Positions 9,727 through 22,958 of a stretch of 64,000 nt of DNA are shown here, one piece after another. The notes beneath the pieces were generated by a model that saw nothing but the letters and a program-made list of their open reading frames with translations, did not search any database and was not told the origin of the DNA. The stretch comes from Flaccisagitta enflata. Its lineage: Eukaryota > Chaetognatha > Sagittoidea > Aphragmophora. The stretch is taken from NCBI GenBank assembly GCA_965153355.1, contig OZ231127.1:6696001-6760000 (forward strand). The letters are read 5' to 3'. A program made the translations under genes and the position numbers. Numbering within the stretch: position 1 is the stretch's first letter; each line of letters begins with the position of its first letter.

Positions 9727-12700
9727 ATCACCACGGTGGATGGTCAAGTGCTCACCGTCGGTCCAGATTGGAAATTATACAACGAAAATTTCGAGGAATT
9801 TGTTGTTTGTCAAGATGGCACTTTTGAAGGTCCTTACGGCGTTCTACTGCACCCATCGGGAGAGATCGTGATGGCTGATGGCACCGTCAAAGAAGCCACT
9901 TCCAAGGCCACCATCATCCGAAAAACGCCCGACGGTAAAATCATTACAAAAGGCGGAGAAATCCTGGAACCCGGAGCCAAGATTCTGACCAATGATGGAC
10001 ATCCGTTGATGGTGCAAGCGGATGGCTCATTGGTTGACGCAGATGGAAAAGTGTACAAGATGGCGGCCGATGGAACCATTCTATCCGAAGATGGACATGT
10101 TATCGAGATAAATGGTCAAGTTCTGACTCCAGATGGGAAAGTGGTCTCCGCTGTACCACCAACTCCTGTAATCAGGTCCAGAGCTGATGGGAAAATCGTC
10201 ACCGCGTCCGGAGACATTTTGGAGCCAGGAATGTCGATGACCACGACTGACGGGCTCAAATTAGTCCTCGATGAAGATGGCAGATTGAGAGACGAGGATG
10301 GTAATATCTACGATTTGTCACCAGATGGGAAAATTACCGGACTGGATGGCTCCGTCTATTATCCTTCCGGATCTGTCACCGCCGCAGATGGACATGAGAT
10401 GTATGTAGTCAGTGATGCGCATTCTTCACCTATCCATCTCCAGCCAGATGGTTCCATGGTTATGCAATCTGGAGTGAAGATCGAGCCTGGCAGCAAATTG
10501 ATCACCGATGATGGACATCATCTAATGCTGACTGCAGATGGCAAATTGGTGGATGATGATGGGAATGTGTTCCAGATGGCACCAGATGGGTCCATCATAT
10601 CTCCCTCTGGACAGGTCCTGAAACCAACAGAGAAAGTATTGAGCGCGGATGGCCATCTGATAGTCCAAGAAGACAATCATCCTCTTCTAGTGGCAAATAC
10701 TGATGGAAGTGTCGCCACCACAACCGGCGCAAATTTGCCGGCTGGGGCCAAAATCCGACTTGAAAATGGCGTATTTGTCGCTGTCGGAAGTGATGGCAGT
10801 TTCGCTGACCATCGAGGCGACGTTTACTCCATGGCAGCCGATGGGTCATTTGTCAACGCAGCGGGAGAATCCATTTATCCAACTGGTCAGATATTGACAA
10901 AAGAAGGCAAAGTGGTCGCCATTGACGCTAAAAGACCCGCCCTTCAAATCAGGCCAGATGGAAAAGTCTCGACTTCAGTTGGCCAAGTGATGGAAACTGG
11001 ATCTAAAGTCATTACGGCCGACAACAAAATGTTGGTGTTGCAGAGTAATGGAGAGTTCCTAGACAAGCAAGGACACAAATATATCCTAGCTGCTGATGGT
11101 GCGATGGTCTCTACAGAAACTGGGGAGGTGATAAAGTTGAATGGACAAGTGATATTAAACGACGGTTCTATCATTCTCTCTGAACCAAATGCCTCTGCTT
11201 TCAATGAAAAGCTTAAAGGCACCATCTTAACAGCAGATGGCAAGGAAGTTCTTCCCGGCAGTAAAGTACTGGTAGATGGCATCGCTACTCTGACAGTAAC
11301 TGAAAGGGGCTCTTTGATGGATGTTCAAGATAAAGAATTCCACGTTCATGATGAAGGTTTCTTCGTTGGCCCCTATGGAAAAGTGATGAATCCCAATGGA
11401 AAAGTCATAACCCATGAGAATAAAGTCATTTTTGCCAACCCTAACGCCCCACTCCTATGTTCCAAACCCAATGGAACGATTGTAACGGCGGTGGGACAAA
11501 AGTTGACGCCAGGCAGTAAAGTCATGACCACTTTGGGACAGTTACTCACTTACACCAAAGATGGCACTTTGGTGGATGAGGCAGGCACATGCTACGCGGT
11601 ATTTCCCAATGGTGATATCATATCCATCGATGGAACAAAATCTTTAGAGCCAAATGGACAAATTATTTCCCCAGATGGTCAAGTTTCCTTAGCCAATCCC
11701 CATCCCTCTCCCATTTCCGTATCCCCCAAAGGAGTGCTGGTCAACTCTGCAAATGTCAAAATTGAGCCAGCATCTAAACTCGTACTCGAAGATCGATCCA
11801 TTCTCACAATTGGAACGGAAAATGTTCTTTTGGATGATTTTGGAAACGCCTACCACGTGTCACCAGATGGATCCGTATTCAAGGAGAATCAGAAACTTTA
11901 TCTCACTGGCAAAATGATTCTTCCCAATGGCGGCGATTCCATCGCAAACATCTGCGCTCCCGCCGTACACGCCTCCTTCGATGGTTCCATCGTCAATGCC
12001 GCGGGTGAACCTTTATTTCCCGGATCTAAGATCATTCTGGAAGATGGTCGCGTTCTTGTCTTAAATGAGAATGGGAATCTTGTTGGCGTCAATGGAGCCA
12101 TCTTTTGGATGACGCCCGAAGGAATGGTCATCACTCCCGAGCACAGAGTTGTTTTTCCCACTGGCGAAATCATCGATCCTTCTGGTAATATCACCAATGG
12201 TAATCCGTTGAAACCGTTGATTTCTCAAAGAATTGATGGAGAAATCGTGACATCGAATGGTGTGATTTTGACCCCCGGCAGTCAAATAACGGCCGCGAGT
12301 GGAATGATTCTGACTATGCAGTCTAATGGGTCTTTTGTGGACGGCGCCGGTAATTCTTTCATCATGACCCATGAAGGAAAATTGCTTGACAGCGCCGGTA
12401 ATCAATCGACGGTGACCTCCCAAGTTATTGAAACTGAAGATGGAAAACTCATTTCTGCCAATCCTTACTCAGGCCCATTTAGCAGAGGCAAAGATGGCCA
12501 AGTCAAAATGGCCACTGGCCAAGCATTGAGTGAAGGATCCACTTTATTCCTCGAGAATGGCAAACAAATTGATTTTATTGGGGGAGAATTTAAAGATAAA
12601 GATGGAAATGTTTATGTCTTGGGAGAGAATGGATGTTTTGTAGATGTAGATGGTAACGAGTATTCAGCCACTGGAAAAGTAAAGCTCGCCAATGGAATGA

Positions 12701-14008
12701 TCATTATGGCTGATCCAACCATGCCAGCGGTTCAAAGAAAACCAAGTGGGGCCTTGATTACGGCATCGGGAGAACAGCTGAAAGATTCATTTACAATGTT
12801 TTTGAGTGATGGCGTTGAGATTCATGGCGATCCTGATGGCCAATTAAGAAATGGATCTGGTTCTCCTCAATTTTTGATGAAAGACGGCAACTTATTGTCG
12901 CACAATGATAGAATCTCACCAATCAGAGACAATCTGCTTGACGCTGAAAATCACGTCATTCAAGCCAAACCATTGTTCAGCAAAGCGGCTGATGGTTCGT
13001 TAGTCATGTCATCGGGAGTCGTGGTCAAACCGGGACATCAAATCGAACTCGTCGATTCCTCCTTCGTGACATTGGGCGAGGATGGTTCATTATCCAATGT
13101 CGATGGCGAACAGTTTGTCATCAACTCGGCGGGATTAATGACAGATTTAGTTGAAAATGTCGTCGAAATCACGGGCAAGATTTTATCGAGAGATGGCGCC
13201 ATCATCGCCAAAGATCCACCTCCACTCATCGTCAGTCAAAGCGGGTCCATCATCACGAGCACGGGAAAGCTCTTCAAACTGGCGTACGATGGATCACTCA
13301 CGGATCCCGTCACGGGAGAAATCCTGTCGGATTCATCATTGGGTATAAGAAGGCTCTTTGATGGGTATCTTCTGCTGGCCGATGGTCACGTCCGGTCACC
13401 ATCGGGCACAGTCACCAAGATGGCTCCCAACGCGGAGTGCGTACTAATGGGCGAGAGTCGCCTCGTCACCAAAGACGGCGACATTTTCGAGCTGCAAAAT
13501 GACGGAACTGTCATCGATTGCGAAGACCGCGATCATCAACTCACATTCTTAGACTTGCAAAGTCTGGGAGTCGTCGAAATTCCCGAGGGTCACCTCATGA
13601 CTCCGATCGACGGCAAGTTGATGACGAAAGACGGTCGAGTATTCATCGCCAGAGTCGACGGGATGCAGGAATCTACCGTCGACGGACAGCTGCACACGGC
13701 GGCGTCTTTGGGCATCGGCATCACGATGAGGGAAAACGGGAAGGTGGAAGGACTGAACGGAGTCACCATCTGTTCATTAGCCAAAGCGCATGGAAGAGGA
13801 GGTAGAGCGTCACCCAGGAACCATCATCATCATCGAGGCAGCGATTCGGGTCAAGGTTCCGACATCGCTTCGGATAAAAGCTTCGGCGATATTTACTGGA
13901 ATGGAATCGGCATCGAATTGTGCCAGGAAAAGATGGACTTTGCCGAAGTGGTTCTGGAAGCGGCCAAGAAGAAACAACCGCTTCAACCGGGAGAATACAG
14001 AATTCTTG
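9727..14008 (+). CDS. 4.3-kb exon of the DG-repeat gene: tandem ~85-residue DG repeats
   Basis: One open exon of 1,427 codons after the acceptor GCGCTCCTAG, ending CTTG|GTGAGT (phase 1). It holds 13 further clear repeats plus a degenerate one, starting near 9.92, 10.18, 10.44, 10.70, 10.95, 11.21, 11.46, 11.72, 11.98, 12.23, 12.49, 12.74, 12.98 and 13.24 kb, a spacing of about 255 nt or 85 residues. Consensus order: PDGKIVTASGDILEPGSKI, then DGHxLxxxxDGxLxDxxGxxY, then MxxDGxIxxxxGxxIxxxGxV, then DGxVxxxxPxxPxI. Short strands around DG turns suggest a beta-rich rod or solenoid (inference). From about 13.3 kb the repeats decay; a His/Gly/Ser linker (about 13.80-13.86 kb) leads to a helical end (MDFAEVVLEAAKKKQ). 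There is no signal peptide or membrane segment and few Cys, so it is probably intracellular. I do not recognise the family; a structural or cytoskeletal scaffold is a guess. Confidence 0.93.
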
Positions 14009-14639
14009 GTGAGTCTTTTGTTTTTAAAATGGGTTTATTCAGACAATTTTTTGTTTTTTTCTAAACCAAATCAGGCTGGAGTGGTTATGAAATAATCTCT
14101 GGTCTGAAATTTTGAGTGGTTGTCCAGATCCAACCGCTCAATTTTTCGGTTGATTATTCGGTTGATTCTTTGGTTGGTACTTCAGGATGGTAAGTTGAAT
14201 GGTTTATCATTGGGTGGGTTACTCCAATGGTTACTTACTTGTTGGGTTATTCACAATTCTGATTATATCTTGCTTGCTCAAAGCTCATAGATATATCATA
14301 ACCAAGCTTGGCTTTCCTTCATGTAGGCATTTTCCGACTAGAGTTGTAGTTTTTGCATCCCTGCTTCTGACGTACTACAAGCAACGGCCTTGTTTATATC
14401 TAAATTGTTGTTTTCAACAGAAAGGAAAAACAGCTTAAGGTGAAAGAAAATTTGCAAATAGAAATTTTAGGAAAAGAAGAAAAAATAAACATGAAAAGAC
14501 TCAGATTCATAGTACAAACCTTTTTGTTTCCTTTGTTCTTATGTTCATTTTGCATTTTGCAGTGACCACATTACTTTCGTTCCCCATTCTGTTTTGCCGC
14601 TGCATGCTGGTCACCAACGCATCGCTTCAGAAGAACATT

Positions 14640-14920
14640 TATATGATATATTTACTGAATGACCCATGCACATGATATATTTACTGAATAACTCACGCAT
14701 TGCTTTGGAAGAACATATTCTCAATGACCTTTATATATCCCCAAGCTTGTTTTAAAATAGTATTAATATAGTATCAAAGAGCATTCGCTAAAGAAGAACA
14801 TATACTCAATGACCTTTATAATCATATATCCCCTAGCTTGTTTTAGTATTAAAGAGCATGTACTCAATGACCGTTATATATCCCCAAGCTTGTTTTAGTA
14901 TTAAAGAGCATTCGCTTCGT
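14640..14920 (+). repeat. Imperfect tandem repeat, about 60-100 bp units
   Basis: CTCAATGACCTTTATATATC and CCCAAGCTTGTTTTA recur at about 14.73, 14.81 and 14.87 kb together with AGAGCATTCGCT, giving three diverged units. Confidence 0.7.
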
Positions 14921-15079
14921 ACTAGATTAACCCCCGAAAAAAATCATCAAAGAAAACAGGAATGCATAGCCAATAAGCCAATTAGCCATGGCTGTGTTTG
15001 CATGACGATATCTCCCTGTCAAAAAATCAATACATGATATAAGTGACGTTTTAACCTTCCGCGGCATTTTGACTCTCCA

Positions 15080-15370
<291 letters not shown>

Positions 15371-15650
15371 CATGTTTGTCTGTCTTTATGTCCGTCTGTC
15401 TTTTTGTCCGCCTGTCTGAATCCATGTTTCAGTCTCAGTTTGTCTGTCTATCTGCTTGTCAAACTCTCTGTCTCTCTTACCCTTTATCTCAGCCATTTGC
15501 CTTTTGCTGTACCTATAATAAAACAGCTCTAGCCTCTACCCGAAAGACGAGAAAGAAATCATTACATTATCCCTTCCCTTAACTGATGAGGCCCTATGTT
15601 GGAAAATCCGCACACAACAATATTCCATGCTTGAATCGAGATTCCTTGTA

Positions 15651-15768
15651 TACGTCGAAGGGGTTGTCGCATTGGGAACATTATCGAGATATTACATAGG
15701 GAATATCCCGATGATACAGATATCTAGATAATACGCCCAATGCGACGACCCCTTCATGTACTCAACGT
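15651..15768. repeat. Inverted repeat, ~120 bp hairpin
   Basis: GAAGGGGTTGTCGCATTGGG (15658) pairs with CCCAATGCGACGACCCCTTC (15736), with further pairing inside (CGAGATAT and ATATCTAG). It may be a tiny MITE; no second copy is in the window. Confidence 0.75.
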
Positions 15769-15998
15769 ATCCTGACTTGATAACTCTTTAAATCCATTCA
15801 TCGGAACGCTAAAATTCTCTTTAAAACTCGAGGTCTCAATTATGATTCCATAATTCCGATTCCATGTTTACGATTTTTCGCGTGTAAATTTGATGATGAG
15901 CAAATAAATTTGTACACTCCCAAAATAACTCGAATGGAGAACATTCCAAACTTTTCTCCATTTTTTTCCCGCACTTCGATTCAGCTTAACTCTTTATA

Positions 15999-16234
15999 AC
16001 AAGTGACGCGGGGTCGCAATATCGTTATGGACGGGTGGGTAGGGGCATCCAACCCCTACCCACACCCCAACCCACCCCCAACACTCAAACTCATATGCTT
16101 GGTTACCCACTTTTCAACTCGATGACCTCCAAAGGACCAACGGACCGACAAACCAACGAACTGAGGGACCGACGAACCGACGGACCAACGGATTGACAAA
16201 GCCTCTTATAGAGTTGCGTGTCCGCAACTAAAAA
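15999..16234 (+). mobile_element. Hairpin element H3 (ACAAGTGACGCGGGG subtype)
   Basis: Begins ACAAGTGACGCGGGGTCGC, then GGGTAGGGGCATCCAACCCC, a (GACCGACGGACC)n core, AAGCCTCTTATAGA and the hairpin GTTGCG-TGTC-CGCAAC (16213-16228) followed by TAAAAA. The copies at 28.1 kb (inverted) and 50.7 kb match end to end. Confidence 0.8.
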
Positions 16235-16749
16235 GGGATGAAAAAAGTTTTAACTTCTCGAAACGGAAAAGGACAAATATTTCCCATGATCCCTCAACTA
16301 TCTGCATTTTACTCCCGTAAAAAAAATAACATAGGAATGGTTGGTTGGTAGCCATCTGCCCGTCCTTCTTATGCCAATTGCCTATGCCAAAGGCTACGGG
16401 TGTTGTAAAGGAAATTTTAAATTTTTTTGACTGAAATGTTCATTTTTCCTTTTTTTTTATGGTGAGAAAAATACCAAAATATGATGCAGGAGAAGATTCA
16501 TATCAATATATCCCATTTTATATTTTTCTTGATATTGATCCTGTTTGAAAGAATCATTTGCTGATTTCAAGTAAATTCTTTTGGGCTCAGGCTCAAAATT
16601 GGCCAGGCCCCAAAACATTTTACCAGTAATGGCGGCTGTCGCCGTGAGGAAAAAAGTCGTAAGCATTGGTCACTTTTCATTTTCAGTCACTGCAAATCTT
16701 TTTATTTGTTAGATCAAATTAGGGATAATTGTATATATTGATGGCACTG

Positions 16750-17460
16750 AAAATCAGAGAAAGATATGACTGAGCCAAATGAGCTAGATGAGCTAAAATG
16801 CTCAAAATCATTCGAGCAGACAACCAGCTATGCTCACTGACATGCTTTTCTATATTTGCATGCTCACATCAAAATATTTATTCATTTATCCCATTAAAAA
16901 AAGATAGAAAAAAAAGATTGAGCTAAATGAGCTAAATGAGCTAGAATACTAAAAAACACCGTCACAGATGAGCAGCTCTGCTCACTGACATGCTTTCATG
17001 TATTTGCATCCTCAAACATGTATCATAACATCTATACATTAATCGCAAAAACAGACTGAGCTAAATAAGCTAAATAAGCTAAATGAGCTAAAATGCTCAA
17101 AAACACCCTTACAGATGAGCAGTTATGTTCATGTACATGTTTTCTTGTATTTGCATGCTCAAACAAACTTAAATACACTCCGTTATTGATCCTACTGAAA
17201 ATCATAAAAAATCCCAAAAAATTCAATTTGAATTTTTCGTAAATAATTCTTTAAAAATTCATAACGCGAAAAATATTTGTCGTAGAGCATTCTGCTTGGC
17301 GCCAAATGAAAGAAAATTATCAAATTTACCTACCCTATCAATTTCATTGGAGGCCCCAATCAGCCGGATGAGTTCCCCAACTTTCCCATAAGAAAATGAA
17401 AACCCTGTTTCTCTCGAATATGTCAAAAAGTCGAAGACTGACTTCGACTTTTTTCCCGAT
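16750..17460 (+). repeat. Dispersed repeat with GAGCTAAATGAGCT subunits
   Basis: Three diverged subunits (about 16.77, 16.92 and 17.05 kb) of GAGCTAAATGAGCTA...GATGAGCAG...TATTTGCATGCTCA lead into a unique part with CTGCTTGGCGCCAAATGAAA and GTCAAAAAGTCGAAGACTGA. The last subunit plus the unique part recurs at 55.06-55.44 kb. Confidence 0.8.
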
Positions 17461-18931
17461 TATCCAAAACTGCTCAAAAACGATTCACGGGCTACAGCAA
17501 TTGAGATATGAGTCTTAGTATGTAAAGGGCAGTAGCCATCCTTGCTTTTGTGTTCAACTCTTTTCCAGCGGCTTTCTAGAATCCCTAATTCTTAGTCATT
17601 TAGAACATTACACTTATTTATTTTTACAAGAACCAAGTTTACAATTATAAGAACGTTAGGCTTAGAATTCTCCAAAATTTGATCACATGCTAAGAACATG
17701 GGAAACTTTCTTTAGAAGTATAAAAACATTACGCTTAAATTTTTTTGAGATTTAAAAACATGCTAGAAATATCATGAAGCTTCATTTTTCCACTGAAAAT
17801 AATGAACCAGGACATAATTATATATATATCTTTTGTTTTACAGTGGTTTCACTTCATTTTCATTCACTAAGAATTTTAAATCTGTTGCGCTGTTGTTTCA
17901 TTGACATTTTTCTCTCATATTTGTTCTAAAAAGTCAAACTCAAACCTATTATGAACATTCTTAATTAAGGATTAAAATCTGTATTTGAAATTTTAAATCC
18001 AAAATAATTTAAGAACGTTTAAGCGTTGAAACTGCCTTAAATTTATGAACATTGCCCAAAAAGTGACGTTCTATTAAAAAGAAACAAGTGTATTCCTCCC
18101 TCGACCTAAACTTCCGAGCATTGATCGGCATGCATCTTCAATAATGTAACCCATATCAATCATTTATCATGACCCTCTTCCAGGTTAAGTCGATCTCAAA
18201 ACTTGACACATGAGAAAAATGAATAAAATTGGCCATTTTTAGATTTTATCGTGGATCGGAAATTTATTAAGATAAAACTCGGTTTTGTCGCGAAGGAAAA
18301 GAAAAAAAAGAGTCATTCCATGAATTTAATTTTTGTACAGTTGCTTCCTTCTAAAAACAACGTCTTTTTCAAACTGTTATGTAGGCAAAAAGAATGGTAA
18401 TTTACAAAAAAAACACGACTTTGCATGATAAAAACCGCCATTGAATGATCGCTTATCGATCACAGATGCAGCCTTTTATTTAGCATCTATTCCAAGGTCA
18501 AAAGCACCAAAAACATTTTTGAAGGGGCATACGGATGGACAGACAGACGGACAGACTCTCCTACACAGATGCGGTGATGGCTCTGAAAAGTTTTTCTATC
18601 TCTTTTAGATGGACACAGTCCAAATTTAATATTACATTCTTGAAATGACTCATTTGGAATATATGAAAAGAAAAAAAAATTGTGCACGAAATTTCGTGTT
18701 TTATGATGGATGGACCTAGAAAATGCCGGACAAATTAACAAAGGGGAAAATGATAACACGAAAAAAAAAAAATATCGGCGTTTTTTATGACGCTCATGAT
18801 TAAAAAAAAATGTTCAGAAATCTTCCTTCCTTGATCCATTTGTCAGTCCATCTTGTCCTAATGTGTAGGAACTAGGTAGAGGGAAAAAACATGGATGGAT
18901 TTCCCCGGCCCTGTTGTTGATAGTTTATGTA

Positions 18932-18973
<42 letters not shown>
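18932..18973 (+). repeat. (CT)n microsatellite
   Basis: About 20 CT units. Confidence 0.95.
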
Positions 18974-18977
<4 letters not shown>

Positions 18978-19189
18978 CTTTTAAAAGCGTCTCCATCCGC
19001 GGTTTTGATATCTTTCAGCTTACTCATGAGTATTTTTTTTTGTGCCTTTTTTGTGTATTTTTTTTCCTCAATTATACACGACAAGATTTTTTGAGAATTA
19101 TTCGTCATCATCAACCACAAGAAAGAAAAACTCTCATCATCAGTTTGGATTTCTTCGGGATTTTCTTTTACGCCGCAGCGTCATGGAAA

Positions 19190-19430
19190 CACTTTTCAAC
19201 TACATTGAAACACTTTTCAACTACATTGAAACACTTTTCAACTACATTGAAACACTTTTCAACTACATTGAAACACTTTTTCAACTACATTGAAACACAT
19301 TGAACTACATTCAACCACATTCAACCACATTCAACCACATTCAACTACATTGAAACACTTTTTCAACTACATTGAAACACTTTTCAACACTTTTCAACTA
19401 CATTGAAACACTTTTCAACTACATTGAATT
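19190..19430 (+). repeat. 21-bp tandem repeat
   Basis: Units of CACTTTTCAACTACATTGAA with variants in which the middle is CAACCACATT; about 11 units. It abuts the MITE that starts at 19435. Confidence 0.9.
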
Positions 19431-19434
19431 CAAA

Positions 19435-19699
19435 GGGCGTGTTTCTAGTGAAGACGAAAAACGCGTTTGTTCCCATGGAACGCGATAACAGCGTGAACAC
19501 ATATTCAAGAATTTCAATTGTCCCACGAGGGAGTGAGCGAAGTGAGTGAGCGAGCCCGTGAACGTAGCGAGCTAAGCGAGCGTAGCGAAGCGGAGCGCTG
19601 CGGAGCGAGTGAGCGGAGTGAGCGGTGCGAGCGAACGAACATAGCGAGCGACCGAGTGGCCCGTTCAAAACGCGATCGTCTTTGACTAGAAACGCCCCC
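19435..19699 (+). mobile_element. MITE copy 1, 3-bp target duplication AAA
   Basis: Ends are GGGCGTGTTTCTAGT and ACTAGAAACGCCCCC; AAA lies directly outside both. The interior is a GAGCG/GAGTG-rich run of short palindromic words, then GGCCCGTTCAAAACGCGATC. It ends 168 bp upstream of the ATG at 19867. Confidence 0.9.
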
Positions 19700-19866
19700 A
19701 AACTCTGTAAATACATTTCAAACTCGAGTAGAAGATGCACATGTAACCTTTTCATTTCTAAAAAAAAACATTCATTTGGATAATGGTTACTACATTTGGA
19801 TTTTACTATGACCCTCTCGCTGAATTATAACTACGTGATTCACAACCCAAAAATTACCATCAAAAG

Positions 19867-21520
19867 ATGAGACCCGATGAGCCCCAACAGCTACAAGATG
19901 CGTCCCGACTTTTCCCCAGCGAAACGACGAACATGTCCGCCAACGGTTTGTATCACGACGAGCGGCTGTTCTACGAAGAGCGCATCCGACGAACCGCTTC
20001 ACCCAACTGCATCGACCGACTGTTTGACGGCATCGCCGACTTCCTACTCATGTCAGGCTGCGTCAAGGAGGATCCCAGTTTAGAACAAGAAAGACAACAA
20101 TATCAAGAACTGCAACGAAGTAGAAGTCGACAACCGCATTTTTCGCCTCCGCCTCAGAGTCAACAGCCGAGATACGATACGCGTAACGACCTCAGCGTGG
20201 AAACTGGTGGTGGTGGTGGCGGTGGTGGTGGTGGCGGTGGTGGTGGTGGTGGTGGTGGTCGTGGCGCGACGAGTCCCCACGTTCATTACGCGACCGATGA
20301 CGTCATGTCAACTCGAGGCGGAAGTACGAGACTTGGTCGAGATCGTCTTCAAGGTGGCGCCAAGAGTCGCGTCGACAACGTCAAGAGTCGCGTCGACGAA
20401 ATCGACATCGTCGGAGATTACAGCCACGAGATCGAATCGATGGTCAACTCGCTTCACAACGTCATCGTCAATCCAGACAGGGAGTCGAAGGCGGCCCTGA
20501 GTGGTGGGGGTGGACATCGTGGAGGAAGCAGACGGAGAAGAGGAGGAGGAGATGAAGAGGAAGAAGAAGGCGAAAGAGAGAGGCGAAGTGGCAGAGGAGG
20601 AAGAGGAGGAGGAGGAAGGCGTGGTGAAGGAGATGGTGAAGAGAGAAGGGTGGTGAGCACGAGAGGTGGTGGTGGTGGTGGTGGTCGCGATGAAAGAAAA
20701 GATGCAGGTAGGACTCGAGAATGCAGGATAGGTGAAGGAAGAGAGACAGGAGGAGGAGGAGGAGGAGGAGGAGGAGGAGATGGCGGAAGAGGTGGCAAAT
20801 CTGTGACTTCTACCTCAATAAGACGCCCCAGTTTAAAAAGAAAGAAATCTAGACGAAAATCTTTAGAAGGAGGAAGAGGAGGAGAGAGAAGTGGTAGGAA
20901 AGATAATGCAAGATCTCAGGACAGAGGGAGAAGAACAGCCCAACAGGATGATTACGGATACGGTGATGGCTACGAGACACTCGACGACGATGACGATGAC
21001 GACGATGATGACGATGATGTTGACAATTTGCATCATGATGATGATGATGATGATCATCATCATCTTTGTGAGCACCACCGCTCAATGATGAGAAACGAAC
21101 AAACGCGGGCAAAAACAGCCTACATTGATGGCAATGTGAGGGAAAGACAAGGACGGGGAGGAGGAGGAGGAGGAGGAGGAGAAGGAGGAGGAGGAGTACG
21201 TGATGCCGTGTCCGCCTCTACAAATGACGCTAAAACGTGCTGTTGGTCTCCGGTGAAGGATTCAGGCGTCAAATCAGTTGGCGAAGAAAGAGGAGGAGAA
21301 GGAGGAGGAGGAGGAGGAGACAGAAGGGGTAAAGTATACGAGAGAGTGAAATCGTCCGGATTACTACGTCCTTTAAGTGGTCTTTCTTGGAAGCGCAGCA
21401 GAGGAGGAGGAGGAGGAGGAGGAGGAGGAGGGACAAAATCGAAGAAAAAGACGACGACAACAACAACAGCCCTCGTTCACAAACAACACGACATTAAAAA
21501 GACTGGGATCAACTTACAAG
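19867..21520 (+). CDS. Gly-rich exon, alternative start of the DG-repeat locus
   Basis: 551 codons from the ATG at 19867 (A at -3) to the donor TACAAG|GTAGAA, phase 1. The first ~90 residues look folded (DERLFYEERIRRTASPNCID, then DRLFDGIADFLLMSGCV). The rest is low complexity: several poly-Gly runs, RGG-like and Glu/Arg-rich tracts, a basic KRKKSRRKS cluster, and an Asp then Asp/His run near 20.98-21.07 kb. This suggests a disordered, possibly RNA-binding or scaffold segment (inference). An in-frame TAA at 19828 lies upstream, so this exon either begins translation here or is entered at a phase-1 acceptor inside it (ACAAG at 19897, with no pyrimidine tract). The exit joins the exon at 23867 in phase. 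Because the exon at 9727 also leaves in phase 1, it can skip this one; two isoforms are likely. Confidence 0.8.
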
Positions 21521-22875
21521 GTAGAATCCCTTCTTTACTTTAAGAGGATAATTTATCAATAGGATTCATAATCCCCTCTTGCAATTTCTGCTCACTGCAC
21601 TGGCACCATATATGTTTATTTGCATGCTTTTACCAGATACTATTAGCGGTTTCAGTTGTCTTTTTTTCAGGCCTCCCGTTGGGGGGGGGGGATGGGGAAG
21701 GAAATCAAAGGGGGGAAAAAGCGAAAAAAAGGAAATTTGGGGAAAATAAAATTTTAACAGTACCAAATAAAAAAACAATTAGTAAAACACAATTTAACAC
21801 TATCTAAACCTCAACTACATTGTTTTATTGCTATATGGGGAAGAAAATCACAGATATAAAAACGCGACGCAACACATCGCGGGGAAAAAAATCAGAGGCG
21901 GGGGGGGGGGGGGGGAAATCAAAAGTGACTCAATAATATACACCCCTGCTTTGTTTCAGTGGCACTAAATTGGGCAGGAAATGAATGACTCCTGGTAGGA
22001 GGTATGTCAGAATCCTTCCTGCTTCTAATTGAAACCGCTAATCTCTTGTTTTCCTCACTTTCACCATATTTTCATGGTAGCGCTCACTTTCACTACCTCT
22101 CAATTGTCCTAAATGTTCTCTCGCTAATATCTCAGCACAGCACCGCGCATGTTTCAATTCAACTCATCACGACGTATCTCCATCTATGTGATTTGTGCAA
22201 ATCTGTTGAATTTGTAATAAAATTTGTATTTTCGTTATATATGCTCGTTTTTTTTCCCACCTTTATTTCCTCACCATCGAATATTAAAGAGTTAAATAAA
22301 CTCAAAATCGTAACGGTGGTGTTTTTTTTTTTTGTTGTTGTTGCTTTTGTTGCAGTCGTTGTTTTTGCTGTTGTTGTCATCGTCAATTGTCATTGCTGTT
22401 ATTTTTGATGTTGTTTTTATCGTCAATTGTCATTGTTGCAGTGAGACATCATGATACATCCGCCGGAACCAACTGCCAACTGCCGGGTTCCAACTGCCGG
22501 GTTCCAACTGGAAAGTCGTCCTTCGCAGTTTCACGCGTTATTTCGTCTCTTTTGTTTCCTTTCGCGGATGAATACATCCTGGATCATTCGATTCATTTGG
22601 CGTTCGTTCATGCACAATCTCCTCTATTCTCCAGCCGGCCGTGTCACATTTGAAATCAGATGAAAAAAAAAACAAGGCCAACTGGGCCAAACTGCAATCC
22701 ACGATGTAAAGGAAAAGCGTGCCGGACCGACCGACTCAAGAAGGCTGACGAAAATGGCTACTGGAAGCTGGCTATAGCTGAGATAGGCAAAGCGAAAGAA
22801 ATTGATGATGGAAATAAACAACTTAGAAACAAAACAAAAAACTATGAAGACCACACACATGCGCGCGCACGCACG

Positions 22876-22958
<83 letters not shown>

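Noticed and set aside
9736-9738. GTG at 9736 as a translation start for the large DG-repeat frame
   Set aside because: Nuclear animal genes do not normally start with GTG, and the frame is entered by a splice at 9727 that continues repeat 1 from the previous exon.
14199-14438. A 79-codon hydrophobic frame after the large exon
   Set aside because: AT-rich intron composition, no acceptor or donor that joins it in phase and no recognisable pattern.
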